Origin: Scatophagus argus
Lineage: Eukaryota > Chordata > Actinopteri > Scatophagidae
Direction: 5' to 3'
Assembly: GCF_020382885.2 (NCBI RefSeq)
Contig: NC_058496.1
Location: forward strand, 1,397,001-1,461,000
DNA: 64,000 bases
The notes beneath the pieces were generated by a model, which saw only the letters and a list, made by a program, of their open reading frames with translations, was not told where the DNA came from and searched no databases. Both the position numbers and the translations under genes were made by a program. The first letter of the stretch is position 1, and each line of letters begins with the position of its first letter. Shown here one piece after another: positions 25,253 to 35,740 of this stretch.

Positions 25253-26149
25253 ATGGCGTCTGATAGACAACATTGCTCGTGCTGCTCTCATCCTGTCTCG
25301 TCTCCCAGTGTTCACCAGACGCTGAATGAGATGGACTTTGAGCGAGGTTTGCATTAAAGTCTCAGCCATGTGGTGGTCCAGTTAAGCCATGATTCTAATT
25401 GAGTACTCCAAAATTCAAACTTTTGCATGTTTTATGTTTCATTTAAATGCCTTACGATGATTTTCCTGACGGGTCTGTCTGTGCTGTGTGGTGTCACTCT
25501 TCTTTGCAGGTATCTGGGCTGCTGCAATGGATGGGGACCTGGAGAAAGTCTCGTCTTTGGTCCAGAAGGGCACAGACCCTAACCTGAGAGACTCGGCTGG
25601 ATACACAGCCCTGGTCAGTGTGCAGGCAGGGTGTTTGGCTGTGCACACCTCAGTGTAGTTCTCATGTATCTAAATTCCTCCGCCGTGTCTGTGTGTTTTG
25701 TCTCAGCACTATGCCAGTCGCAGTGGTCATCTTGCTGTGTGCACGTTTCTTCTTGAGAACGGCGCTTGTGCATCTCCCCAGACGCCAGGCGGAGCCACGC
25801 CGCTCCACCGATCAGCTTACTGTGGTCACGTGGATGTGGTCAGGCTCCTGCTGGGGCACAGCGCAGACCCGACGCTCTGTGATGATGACCGTGCCTCCCC
25901 TTTACATAAGGTACAGATTGTAGCAGCGGTGAGATACTGAAACCGTCCCAGAGAGACCGTTTGATCGCCATTTGACCATTTCTCTGTTAAATGCTTGGGC
26001 AGGCTGCAGAACGGGGTCATCAGGAGGTGTGTCGGCTGCTTCTGGAGCACAGTCCGGCCCTCTGCAGCCAGCAGAACAACAGGCTCCAGCTACCCTACCA
26101 GCTGGCCCCGCAGGGAGATCTGCAGGAGCTCTTAAAGCCACCTCAGTGA
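25253..26149 (+). CDS. ankrd39: Ankyrin repeat domain protein ANKRD39
   Basis: Four coding exons: 25253-25346, 25510-25613, 25707-25910 and 26003-26149 (stop TGA), joined in phases 1, 0 and 0, for 182 residues. The N-terminus has a Cys-rich CSCCSHP segment and the family motif [13 protein letters not shown]. Then come ankyrin repeats recognisable by [27 protein letters not shown] and SPLHKAAERGH followed by [11 protein letters not shown]. The order and junctions match vertebrate ANKRD39, a small cytosolic ankyrin protein of poorly known role. It is divergent from kctd9 and ends about 240 bp before an AATAAA. Start choice: the earlier ATG at 25164 runs into a stop before this one and is out of agreement with the family. 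Confidence 0.93.
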
Positions 26150-26379
26150 GAACAGACGCACTGCGTCTGGGCTTGACTTACTCGGTCACATCAAAACATC
26201 CTCGTTGAGGTTCACTTAAAACATTCTGGATTCATTACATCTGGCTGCTTGTTCCTTAAGAGCCGCTGAATCAAACGGGATGTACATTTTTTAGCTCCAT
26301 AAAGTCAGCTCCATCAGTTATTAACAAACTGCAGAAATGTGTAAAACACCAGCGCTGCACTCTTATCAGGTAGCTGTGG

Positions 26380-26389
26380 AATAAATAAA
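26380..26389 (+). terminator. ankrd39: Polyadenylation signals of ankrd39
   Basis: Overlapping AATAAATAAA about 230 bp after the stop codon. Confidence 0.7.
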
Positions 26390-27556
26390 CATTCACTTCA
26401 ATAAGTGGACGTGGCAACAGTTTCCGGTCTCCTCTGGAGTAACGTAGAGCCGAGTGGTGCCGTTTTCAGACTCGTGAAGCTGCACTGAGCTTTTGTTGAT
26501 GGCTCCACTGTGGAATCAGCCTGGCAACCAGATTTCTCATTTCAATAGTTCTGCTGAGCTACGGACAGGAACGAGTCAAGCTCCTCTTCAACCTGCTATG
26601 TGAAGAAATTATTTGACTTTAAAAGGACAGAAAATGACACATGAATAATAATGTCCTCACAATAATTTGTGCAGCGTTTTGAGTCAGAAAGCTCCTTGTT
26701 AGTGGCTTTGGGGTGATGAGTTGGAGCTACTTTATGCACTGCAAACACCAGCATCTACTCTTTCTACTGCATTAATGACTGTTTGCTCTGAACATGTCTG
26801 ACAAAGCAGTTTGTATTAACATTGGAGCTTTAAGTTAAAGCTCCTGTGAGGTGATCCTCCCTGGATGTCTGAATGTGTGGCAGCAGGGGGCGCTGCTGCC
26901 CTAAAATCTGCCTGTGTGTTTTTCTCTGTGCACCATTTAAATTATCTGGCAGCTTCCACACACTGACCTCATCTGATCATCCTGCAGGAGAGCTGAACAG
27001 GAAGAGAGAAAAGCGTCTGAGTAGCTGTTAGAGCTGGCAGAGAGACATCATGGACCGACGCCAACAAATCACTGCGGCAGATTAAATGAAGTTATTCTAC
27101 GTTTGTATCATCGGACATGTTTCAGAGTTTGAATTACTTTATGAAAGTGGGCCTCAAAGTGCAGCCATCGTATGATTGAGGACTGTCCTCGTATCCCGAG
27201 TTCTTTACGCAGAAGTCTGTCCACAGACTGTTTTAAGTTTGATTACAGTCACACACAGGCAATAGCAAGAAACTTCATGGCCTTTAAATCCTGTCTGAAC
27301 CTTTGAATCGTTTGAGATCTTCCACCAGTGGTCGTCTGCCTTCTCCAGAACCCACGCTGAAAGGCCACCCCTGACTCAGCCTGTTCTCAACAGGCCTCTA
27401 CATCAACAAGCAGATCCTGAACTCATCAGAGCTGCGTGCTTATTTTATTTCGGGTTTTTTTGTGTAATAAGTGCTCCATGACTAAACCTCATCAGTGAGC
27501 TTTTCTTATCTAAAGCTTGTGTGCATATCAATGGCGGACGACAAGTGAACTTGTGC
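26390..27556. other. Intergenic sequence before the inverted repeat
   Basis: No gene seen. Contains one copy of a dispersed repeat (26871-27005). Confidence 0.4.
26871..27005 (+). repeat. Dispersed repeat, related to 34984-35115
   Basis: Shares GAATGTGTGGCA, CAGGGGGCGCTG, TGGCAGC(C/T)TCCACA and TGACCTCATC(T/C)GATC in the same order with 34984-35115. Class unknown. Confidence 0.65.
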
Positions 27557-29779
27557 TGGAGCTCAGCTGCAGCGGCGCACACAGCTGATTAAAAGTTCCT
27601 CAGTGTGATTTCTAACAACAGTCTGGTATGATGGGACCTCAATATATGATCCCAAACGCTTAATTAATTGTCCTGTGACTCATATGGTTCAGCTTATGGG
27701 TTGTTTGTCTGGCTCTGCTTTTGAGAAGATTACATCTCCATAATCAATAAAAAGAAGTTCAACCATCCACCAGTGTCTGGAAGAAAGAAAACATCTGGGA
27801 AACTAAACTTTCCCTCTCAAATACAGCCACAATAACACAAAAATCACAGCATGTTCACGGAGCACAATTTCCTGGGGAAACTTTCACATGATTATGGTCG
27901 CTGGGACGTTGACGTACGTGGACGTTTTGACGCTGTCCAGATGTCTTAGTCTCATTTTAGTCCAAGTGTGGCTACAGGAAGCCAAATTCCACTGACATGT
28001 CTTCCATATCCAATATTAAAAAGGCTGGCTGATCTGTGATGATGTGTTTTTCAGCTATAAAGCTAACAAATGTGTTAATTACTCCCACAGAAACGTGTAT
28101 CACGCCGTCCTGGATCAGCCGATGAGCCTGACATTCCCACCGTCACAGTGCTGATTGGCTGGCGGAGCTGAGCTGCAGCCTCTGGACTCTGGACTGGTTC
28201 TCGTCACCCGCCGACCTGGAGAGCAGGAGCGAAAGATCTGCAACATCACTTCAACCGGCAGACAACATGCTGCTTTGAAGTGGGAGTGGACCCAAATTGG
28301 ATTATGCAGCATCTCCGCGGAGCAGCTCTCCTAGATTTGATTACCGCATGGCCCCCCCTCAGCCCACACCCACAATCCTGCCTCCCCCATGCAGATGAGA
28401 TGACGTGAGGCCGCCTCCCCCCTTTGCAGAGTCTGGTGCCTCGCTTCTCAGTGTGCGCCCATCTGCCAGCCATTTACCTGATTACTCTGGGACGACCCAG
28501 ACAGGTCGGGCTCTGCCAGGGTGGCATTAATGTTGTACAGGTGGACACAGGAAAGATAAGGAGCCTTTAATCTGGGAAAACAAGCATCCACATATCACCA
28601 AAATGGAGAGAATTAACATCTGCTGCAGTGGAATACAGTTGAGAGTTACATACTTTGTGGTGTGGAACTACAGCATTAATTCTACAGCTTAGACATAAGT
28701 GTCACCTGGGCGAATGCACAGAACGGACAAGCTGTGGTCTTCATCCACAGTCAGGCTAATGTTTAAAACCCCAAACTCTGACTGCAAATACTCCACGCAA
28801 GCATGGCACACAGACCACCTTCTATTTCTGAGGAAAATAACACGCAGTCCTGGTTTAACTTGGGCTCATTATGGTGGAAGTGGGTTCCAGGGCCAGGAAG
28901 TTTCATTGCTTTCCAAATAAATCTCACTAAACAGAGCAGGAATCCAAATTCCTCATCTTGTGGAGCCTTCGCATTACGAGGAGGCTCTCCAGAAAGCTCT
29001 CGGCCTAAAAATCACACCTCATCCTTCCAGATATCACTTGTTGTAACGTTTGCACCGACGGCACTGAGTTAAGTCGTGCAGTTAATGACCGAAAATGGTG
29101 GAAAATGTCTTCTCCTCTTAACAAAGCTGCTGATTTTCACCCAACAAAGGCCCGTTTCTGATTGTTGCCACATAAAGGGGCAAAGCAGCTCTCAAATTCA
29201 AACCAGCTCATGAGAAATTTTCAAAAAGACTGAGGCCCTTTAATATTGCTCTGGTTTGGCCACGTGACACAGAGGGTTTTCATTACCTCGCTCACTGCGA
29301 GCAAATTCAAGACGTCGGCTTTGATTGTGCTACATGGAACCTGGCAGGAGAACAATGGGAAGGTGCTGCGGGTGTGACGGCGTGGCTGCTCCGATTCAAA
29401 CAGCATCGTGTGCTTTGTTGTGAGAGCGAACAGGGACGTCTTCTACCCAGTCAGCTCAGCGAGCAGTGAAAACAGGCTGAGAAAAGCCCTGCTATTACTG
29501 ACATGTGGCGCTCAGAGCGGGCCATCCTCGTTCCAGCTCCTCAGCTGTGTGGAAGGAGGAACTCGTCACTAAACAGCCTGACTAAAACACCCCCACCCCA
29601 CCACGCCTTCCCCCCGACACCCCATCTCCTTGTGCTGTGTGGCGTCAGCTGCAATGAGCTCCAGATGTGGCCTGGCACCCCTCCAGTCACGGCACTGGAT
29701 GTGGTTTGAAGGTAGTTTGGAAACACCACCCACCAGCGGACCCAATGAAAGTTCTTCAGACTGCAGCGAGAGCTTTGCG
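27557..29779 (+). repeat. Large inverted repeat, left arm (2.2 kb)
   Basis: The whole arm is the reverse complement of 36295-38519. Reading both arms I noticed only three substitutions and one 2-bp indel, so identity is well above 99%. The edges are sharp: the left match starts at TGGAGCTCAG and the inner match ends at AGCTTTGCG. No gene is recognised within the arm; the open frames on both strands recur in the other arm and have no domains. Confidence 0.97.
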
Positions 29780-30433
29780 AAATTCAAATGTTGCATGATG
29801 TCAACAAATCACATGCTGCCGTTCTTCTGACTGTCACTGCACAGCTGCTTTACAGCAAATGCTAAGTGAGGTTGTTTGCTGATAGCTTAGCCAGCTAGCA
29901 AGGACAAAAGCCTCCTTCTCAGTGGTGGAGTCATTTTTCTGATGGCAGTCAACTTCTTAGAGTATAAGTTCAGAATGTCGTAACGTGTTAAGAAGTAAAG
30001 TTTGATGAACAAAATCATGAGTTTACTAAACATCCCCTCCCCACATTTATGAAGGCATACAAAACATTCAGTAATGTGTGTCTGGCGTGGCGGCTAATCC
30101 TTCTACCTCACATCTCCTGCTTCACTCTTCAGGTTTCCACATCAACACAACTGGACCACGATTGGCTGCCAGACTGTTTGTGATGTCACAGATCACGCTC
30201 ATTGGCTCCGCCTCTTAAAATCTGATTTTTGCTGAGCTTAGAGAAAATTTACACTTTCAACAATGTGTATAAAATCAGCCTTATGGTGTGTTTGTGCACA
30301 GATCATCATCATCATCAGAATCACAGTGAAGCTCAAACTTCCAACTGGAGGAAAACAAGACACAAACATTTCTGACAGGAGAAGAAAAACAAAGAATAAA
30401 CAGAGTGGTTTGGACACCAGGTGTCATACATCA
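29780..30433. other. Spacer between left arm and the FGFR1-derived locus
   Basis: Would contain the 3' UTR of the - strand locus. I did not find an AATAAA on the - strand here. A short ATC trinucleotide run lies at 30301-30316. Confidence 0.4.
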
Positions 30434-30456
30434 TCACGGCTGCACCACTGGTTCAG
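30434..30456 (-). CDS. Last exon of the FGFR1-derived locus
   Basis: After a pyrimidine-rich TTTGGTTGCAG acceptor, a phase-1 reading adds seven residues (AEPVVQP) and stops. It replaces the transmembrane exon of the parent gene, which starts with A-V-P. Only splice-site and phase logic support it. Confidence 0.45.
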
Positions 30457-33400
30457 CTGCAACCAAACAGAAGAGACAGACAGAGGGGGGTCAGTTCTTT
30501 GGACCTCCGCTGCTTGTAGAACAGGAAGTAGCAATCAAGGTTAAAAATGGAAATCCAGAAGAGAGACAGAACCACTGATACCTTCCAAAACGGTCAACCA
30601 TGCAGACTGATAAGAGATCCCGATAGAATTGCCTGCCAAGCAGGTATACTCCCCGGCGTCATCAAAGGTCACATTTCTCAGTTGGAGGACTTCCATTTCC
30701 TTGTCCGTGGTGTTAAGGCCAGCGGTCTAGAAAAATAACAAAGGAAGCAGACCCAACAAGAGGCCCAAGAGGGGAAAAGAAACCATGAGTGAAGGACTCT
30801 GAAAGAAGAGGATGGAGGAGCGTTCTTCTCCGCCATCCAACACCACCTGCCCCCAAAAGTCCCACCGAGAGCCCCTGCAGAGGACGAGCTCCTACCTTGA
30901 GGACACGGACGTACGGTAACCCATCAGGGCCAACTCGGCTCCCGTTGACCTCGATGTGCTTCAGCCACTGGATGTGAGGCTGAGGGTCGCTGAACACCTT
31001 GCACTCAAACTCCACGTCGCTGCCCACCACCGCGGTGCAATCAGCTGGCAGTCCGGCCTGCATGATCGGCCTGTGGGGAGAGCGCTCTGCAGCACGGGAA
31101 GCAAACACCAGACCCAACATCAGAGACAACATCAGAGCCAGAATCAATATCAAACACATGCAGCGATTCAAGCTGACAAAGTAAACCTACAACTGGTCAA
31201 GGTTGTGTTACTGGAAACAGCCGATTGCTAACAAGGTCGCTTGTATAATGTGATGAAGAGGTCCTAGAGGGGAAAAATCCCTCCTCTCATCATGGATCCA
31301 TCACCCAAGGAAACAGACTTAATCTATCAGTCTGTTTTAACCTGTGGCTCACCTGGTGGAGCCTTGTGTTGGGGTCTGGTCTTGGTCCTGGAGGCCCGAC
31401 TTCGACCGCAGCTTTTGGCCCTTTGCCGCGTCTTGTCGTCTCTCCGGCTCCCCTGCCTACCCTGCCCGTCTCCTGGAGTCAATATACAAGTGAAGTAGAA
31501 ATACCAAAAGCAAAAACCCTTTAGAAAAACTTTATTGTTCTTTTGAGATAAGGATCACCTTTGATTGATTGATCATATTTGTGAAATCAATCCAACACCA
31601 GAGCCTAATGAATGTTCATGATAATATAAACTGTAGAAGGTAAATGTGATTACTGCCTTAAATGCGTCGTGACTGATCTGACATTTTGTAGCCTCATGTC
31701 AGTGTGATGTTATTATGTAAAACTACCAAGGTGCCATGTGGACTGAGGTGTACCATCACACCCCGAACCAACACCAGCGACTCAAATGAGCTGCACTTGG
31801 CCGCTGCCCATTCCAGTCCTCAGGAATGAGACACGTCCACGACAGCGCAGATGATGTTTAAATTATGCCCACACACCATAAAATGTTGCCTCAGTAGTTT
31901 TCTTATTGTGCTTTTTTAAAGCATTGTTAGGTCGGCATTGTGGGCCACCACAATAAGAGTAGTCAGAATATGTTGATTAAGGAATGACATGATGTTCTCT
32001 GCAATTAGGTGGAAAAATATATGGGAATACTGGTGTCAGCAATCGACCAAAATGAGTTGGAAAATATCTTTAACTTCAGTATTGTGCATCCCAAGCTCAC
32101 GATCAGCTGTTGTCACCAAAACTTTTATGTATTTCTTAGTGGAGCAAACCATATTTGGCACCAGACGTGGGGTTGGAAACTTGATAAAATGGAAATGTAG
32201 GCAAGAGACAGAACCACTGATACCTTCCAAAACGGTCAACCATGCAGACTGATGAGAGAACCCGATAGAATTGCCCGCCAAGCAGGTATACTCCCCAGCG
32301 TCATCAAAAGACACATTTCTCAGTTGGAGGACTTCCATTTCCTTGTCCGTGGTGTTAAGGCCAGCGGTCTAGAAAAATAACAAAGGAAGCAGACCCAACA
32401 AGAGGCCCAAGAGGGGAAAAGGAACCATGAGTGAAGGACTCTGAAAGAAGAGGATGGAGGAGCGTTCTCCTCCGCCATCCAACACCACCTGCCCCCAAAG
32501 GTCCCACCGAGAGCCCCTGCAGAGGACGAGCTCCTACCTTGAGGACACGGACGTACGGTAACCCATCAGGGCCAACTCGGCTCCCGTTGACCTCGATGTG
32601 CTTCAGCCACTGGATGTGAGGCTGAGGGTCGCTGAACACCTTGCACTCAAACTCCACGTCGCTGCCCACCACCGCGGTGCGATCAGCTGGCAGTCCGGCC
32701 TGCATGATCGGCCTGTGGGGAGAGCGCTCTGCAGCACGGGAAGCAAACACCAGACCCAACATCAGAGACAACATCAGAGCCAGAATCAATATCAAAGACA
32801 AACACACATGCAGCGTCAAGGTTGTGTTACTGGACACAGATGGCAAACAAGGACACTGATGATAGAAAAGAGAGGCAACATCACAGTGCAACTGATGACG
32901 TTTCCATCATAACAGGATTCTTTTTTCATTTCTGTCCTGTTTTCAGGAAATTTGTTAACAAATTAAGTGTGAATAAGGAAGTAAATAAAAGTAGAATTTA
33001 AAAAATAGCCAAACTATTTTCTGCAACCAGCTTCCTGTTGACACCAGCACGCACATGCCCAGTAGGGCTGCAACTAACCACTATTTTCATTCTCAGTTAG
33101 TCTGCTGATTATTTTCACAATCCATTAATGTTTAGTCTGTAAAATAATTTAATAAAGTGGAAAATCTTCTAAGACACTGGAACCAACAAATATTTGACAT
33201 TTTTGCTTGAAGAACAACTGAATTAACTTATTATTAAAATAGTCCGCTATCAAACGGGCGGACGGAGACAGTTTTCACGGAGTTTCTAAAACAACTAAGA
33301 TGATTTACGAAGATGTTAAGTATCGCTTGACCTGATGTTCTCCATCGGTACCTCAGGAAATCACCTGACCGTTTCTAAGATGGAACAGAAACAGAGTCGG

Positions 33401-33505
33401 TTTCTGAGTCATCTTACCTCCACCGACGTTGGCAGGCCGGCCCTGGGTCCTGAACACCTGGGCGAGTAAAGCCAGAGACAGAAGGACAGGTGGCCTCGTC
33501 AGCAT
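30434..33505 (-). CDS. Predicted secreted FGFR1-derived protein with two Ig III (IIIc) domains
   Basis: A rearranged partial copy of fgfr1a. Exons by homology and splice sites: 33505-33418 (signal peptide), 32728-32538 and 32368-32224 (Ig III copy B), 31472-31353 (basic linker), 31086-30896 and 30726-30582 (Ig III copy A), 30456-30434 (last exon, stop TGA). The total is 903 bp, 300 residues and stop. All junctions are GT/AG; the module boundaries are all phase 1 and no stop or frameshift interrupts the exons. Ig I, acid box, Ig II, transmembrane and kinase exons are absent, so the product should be secreted. Each Ig III keeps its cysteine pair (EFECKV, YTCLAG). The exon chain is a conceptual assembly: skipping variants would also stay in frame, and a recently formed pseudogene remains possible. 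No function is shown; ligand trapping or modulation of FGF signalling is an inference. Confidence 0.6.
30582..31086 (-). CDS. Ig III module copy A (IIIa 31086-30896, IIIc 30726-30582)
   Basis: Both exons have the same lengths as in fgfr1a (191 and 145 bp). The intron is only 169 bp and lacks the IIIb exon. Compared with the parent, an Asn-X-Thr glycosylation site is lost (LPANRT has become LPADCT), creating an extra cysteine. In IIIc the residues after NSIG also differ. It shares its upstream intron and the intron deletion with copy B, so the pair arose by tandem duplication after the deletion. Confidence 0.8.
31353..31472 (-). CDS. Candidate novel basic exon (40 codons)
   Basis: Bounded by a TTGACTCCAG acceptor and a GTGAGC donor, 120 bp, open in the phase-1 frame used by its neighbours. 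It encodes about 13 Arg/Lys in 40 residues, including [12 protein letters not shown] and [10 protein letters not shown], and a single cysteine (KSCGR). No counterpart was found in fgfr1a within this window. The composition resembles heparin-binding retention exons of growth factors; that is a comparison of character, not homology. Expression is unproven. Confidence 0.45.
32224..32728 (-). CDS. Ig III module copy B (IIIa 32728-32538, IIIc 32368-32224)
   Basis: By hand alignment IIIa differs from fgfr1a at only four of 191 positions and IIIc at two of 145. The short intron between them is also nearly identical to the parent intron ends. The NRT glycosylation site of the parent is DRT here. The downstream intron still follows the fgfr1a sequence for about 50 bp, then diverges. 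Confidence 0.82.
33418..33505 (-). CDS. Signal-peptide exon of the FGFR1-derived locus
   Basis: Encodes [18 protein letters not shown] and ends RPANVGG in phase 1 at a GTAAGATG donor, exactly parallel to exon 2 of fgfr1a (48902-48989), including the GTAAGATG donor. By hand count about 12 of 88 positions differ, much more than in the Ig III exons. Confidence 0.8.
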
Positions 33506-33853
33506 CCTTCTGAGGGAGCTACAGCTGCGACTAGAAGTCCTTTCAGACCTTCAGTGAGAAGTTTGTCCCTTGATTTGAGAGAAACTTTACTGGTTATGTT
33601 TGGTAGTTCTGAGCCTGTGACACCTGAAACGGACTCTGGGGTCTCTGAAGACCGCAAAACACGTGAGTTTTCCAAGAACGTGTAATTATTTTCTGAAGGA
33701 AAACAGGATGTTGAATGTCAGGAGTGAAATACCTGCTTGAGCCAAAAAAAATCTTAAACATGACGTTCTTCGGTGAAATATAAATTATTTCATTTAGCAG
33801 TAAAAGCAGTGAAGAGAAGCTGAATCAATGAGTGAAGGAATAATAAACTCACC

Positions 33854-34654
33854 TTACAGGACAGGTAAGAAGACTCCCGAGCTGACTGGATGCAGAAAAA
33901 CTTTCCAGATCCAAACCAGATTTCAAACGAAGCTCACTAATCCACACTGTCAACGTTTGGCCAATCCTAACTGAACTTCACCTGTTAACTCTGACCACGC
34001 GCATCTTCCGGACCAACGTCAAGGTGACGACGGTAACAGAGACAACTTCCGGTGTCCAATCTTTAAATAAAAGCTAGCATGAGCAACACCTAGCAAAACG
34101 AAATGTCACGATAAAGTTTCTTACGACTCACTAGTTAGTTGTACTTTGTGAATTCTTAAGATTGTGCTAACTCACGTATAAAACACGTTTTAGACGTAAG
34201 CCAAGGACAGAAAATGGAGCGAACATTATCTCTGTTGTGTTACCTGCTCCTCTAGACTGCAGTCGCATAAATTGTTTTCTTTATTTTACTTAATTTAACT
34301 CGAGTTTACGTTGGGATTCATTTGTCGTTTTCCAAAGTGTCCGCTCGTTAACCTCCCCTCTCATAGGAAGGCAGATAATGTTGATATATTTACACAGTAT
34401 ATCCCCCTCCATATTCGGTATATCATATTGTTTAATGTTATGTTTGTTGTTTGGGTCCGCAGCGCACCATATTTGCTGCACATAACGCAATGTTTTTTCC
34501 GTGTGACGAAAATGCTTTTATTCTGAATGTCACTTAGCCGGAAGTTCCACAGGATCAATGCTGTGACTTTCCGACTGGACGCAGGTTGAGCCGGGCTGGT
34601 GGAAACCTGGCTCCACCAGTCCTGCAGAGCTCCACCAGCTCTAAACACTGACAT
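33854..34654 (-). promoter_or_regulatory. Duplicated fgfr1a promoter and first exon, inverted
   Basis: Read on the - strand, this segment follows the order of 43640-45084. First comes 'ataattatttctaat', then 'ggagccaggtttccaccagc' and 'cagaataa', then 'atatggag', then ACCGGAAGTTGTCTCTGTTA and TTGACGTTGGTCCGGA. The first-exon end CTGTAAG sits before a GTGAGT donor at 33852. The ETS-type ACCGGAAGT is kept at 34045-34053; the GCCGCCATCTTG (YY1-like) block of the parent is altered. This suggests the locus inherited a promoter, but activity is unknown. Confidence 0.7.
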
Positions 34655-34983
34655 TAGAAATAATTATAGCATTACTGCCATAGTGGGTTCGACCAGGAGT
34701 ACAAATAAAACGTTAAATAAACATGTGTTGTAGTGTTTAATGCTTTGTTTCATGCCAAGCATAACATTAAAATTAATCTGATCTAAAAGTCATAAGGTTT
34801 ATTATAACTACACTAAATAGTCCAATAGTTCAAAATCGTAAAAACTAACAAAATTGCGCATACATTCCGTGTATACTACATACGAGGAGCGGACCGGTGA
34901 TCAGCCTGACTCTCCCACTCCAAAAGCAGATGATCCTGCTGTTTACATCCGTCACTACTGTGAGGTGGTTTCCGCCGGGTTTT

Positions 34984-35115
34984 TGAATGTGTGGCACCAG
35001 GGGGCGCTGTTGTCTTAAAAGCTGCATCTTCAAAGCTGTTCATTCAGGGCACCATGTGAAATTGCTGGCAGCCTCCACAAAGTGACCTCATCCGATCCTC
35101 CTTCTGGAGAGCTGA
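34984..35115 (+). repeat. Dispersed repeat, related to 26871-27005
   Basis: Same ordered motifs as the copy left of the inverted repeat, on the same strand; diverged. Confidence 0.65.
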
Positions 35116-35385
35116 ACGGGGTTAGAGAGAAGCTGGGAGAGCTCACACTAAGACACTGTGGATGGATATCAGACAATCACTGCCACAGACTGAATGTTTG
35201 TAAAAGTAAATTTGGCACGTCTGTATATTTAGGCAAGTTTTATAATTTCACATAGTGTATATGGACACTCCTGCAACTGCTGTTTATGTCCAAGCGTTTT
35301 AGCTCATACTTACTTAGGACCCCTAGCTGTGTATAAAAATGGACAACATGAGAGCTCTCTTGAAGTGAAGTCAAAGCATCTGGAC

Positions 35386-35740
35386 TGCCCCCTGGTGGCT
35401 GGCTGCAGTACAGCTCATAAACTCCTCCATGTTAGCAGATAGGACAAAAGACAAACTAAAAACTCAAAGCACATGTCCAATAAATTTTCCCCAAAGATGG
35501 TTTCTGTCACTTTAAGTAGTTCTTATCTTGCTTGAGTTCATGTGTTCATTTTTTGATAAGTTTGGTTTGGTTCGTTATTTGATGCTATAAAAAAGGGCTG
35601 AAATGTCATGATTGACAACTGAGAACTGCTCTTGACTGGTTCAGACGGGTGTATGGGTGGGAACTCGTTACTGTAGCTCCACCTCCCGATCACTGCTGCA
35701 CAGATTCTGGCTCCAAATGACATCACCATAACAAGATGGC
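35386..35740 (-). repeat. Dispersed repeat, copy 2 (uninterrupted)
   Basis: Reverse complement matches 2700-3060, without the nested insertion. Its far part (35640-35740) also matches the family at 4561 and 42301, so several of the window's repeats may be pieces of one longer element. Confidence 0.6.

Noticed and set aside
27557-29779. Genes inside the inverted-repeat arms
   Set aside because: Frames recur in both arms only because the arms are identical; none has a domain, and frames on both strands overlap.
31292-31498. Frame on the + strand over the basic exon
   Set aside because: Antisense shadow; no splice or domain support, while the - strand reading fits neighbouring exon phases.
32036-32223. 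Alternative C-terminus by read-through of copy B IIIc into its intron
   Set aside because: The frame stays open for about 60 codons, but the donor GTATCA is intact and the added residues are intron-derived; kept only as a possibility if intron retention is seen.
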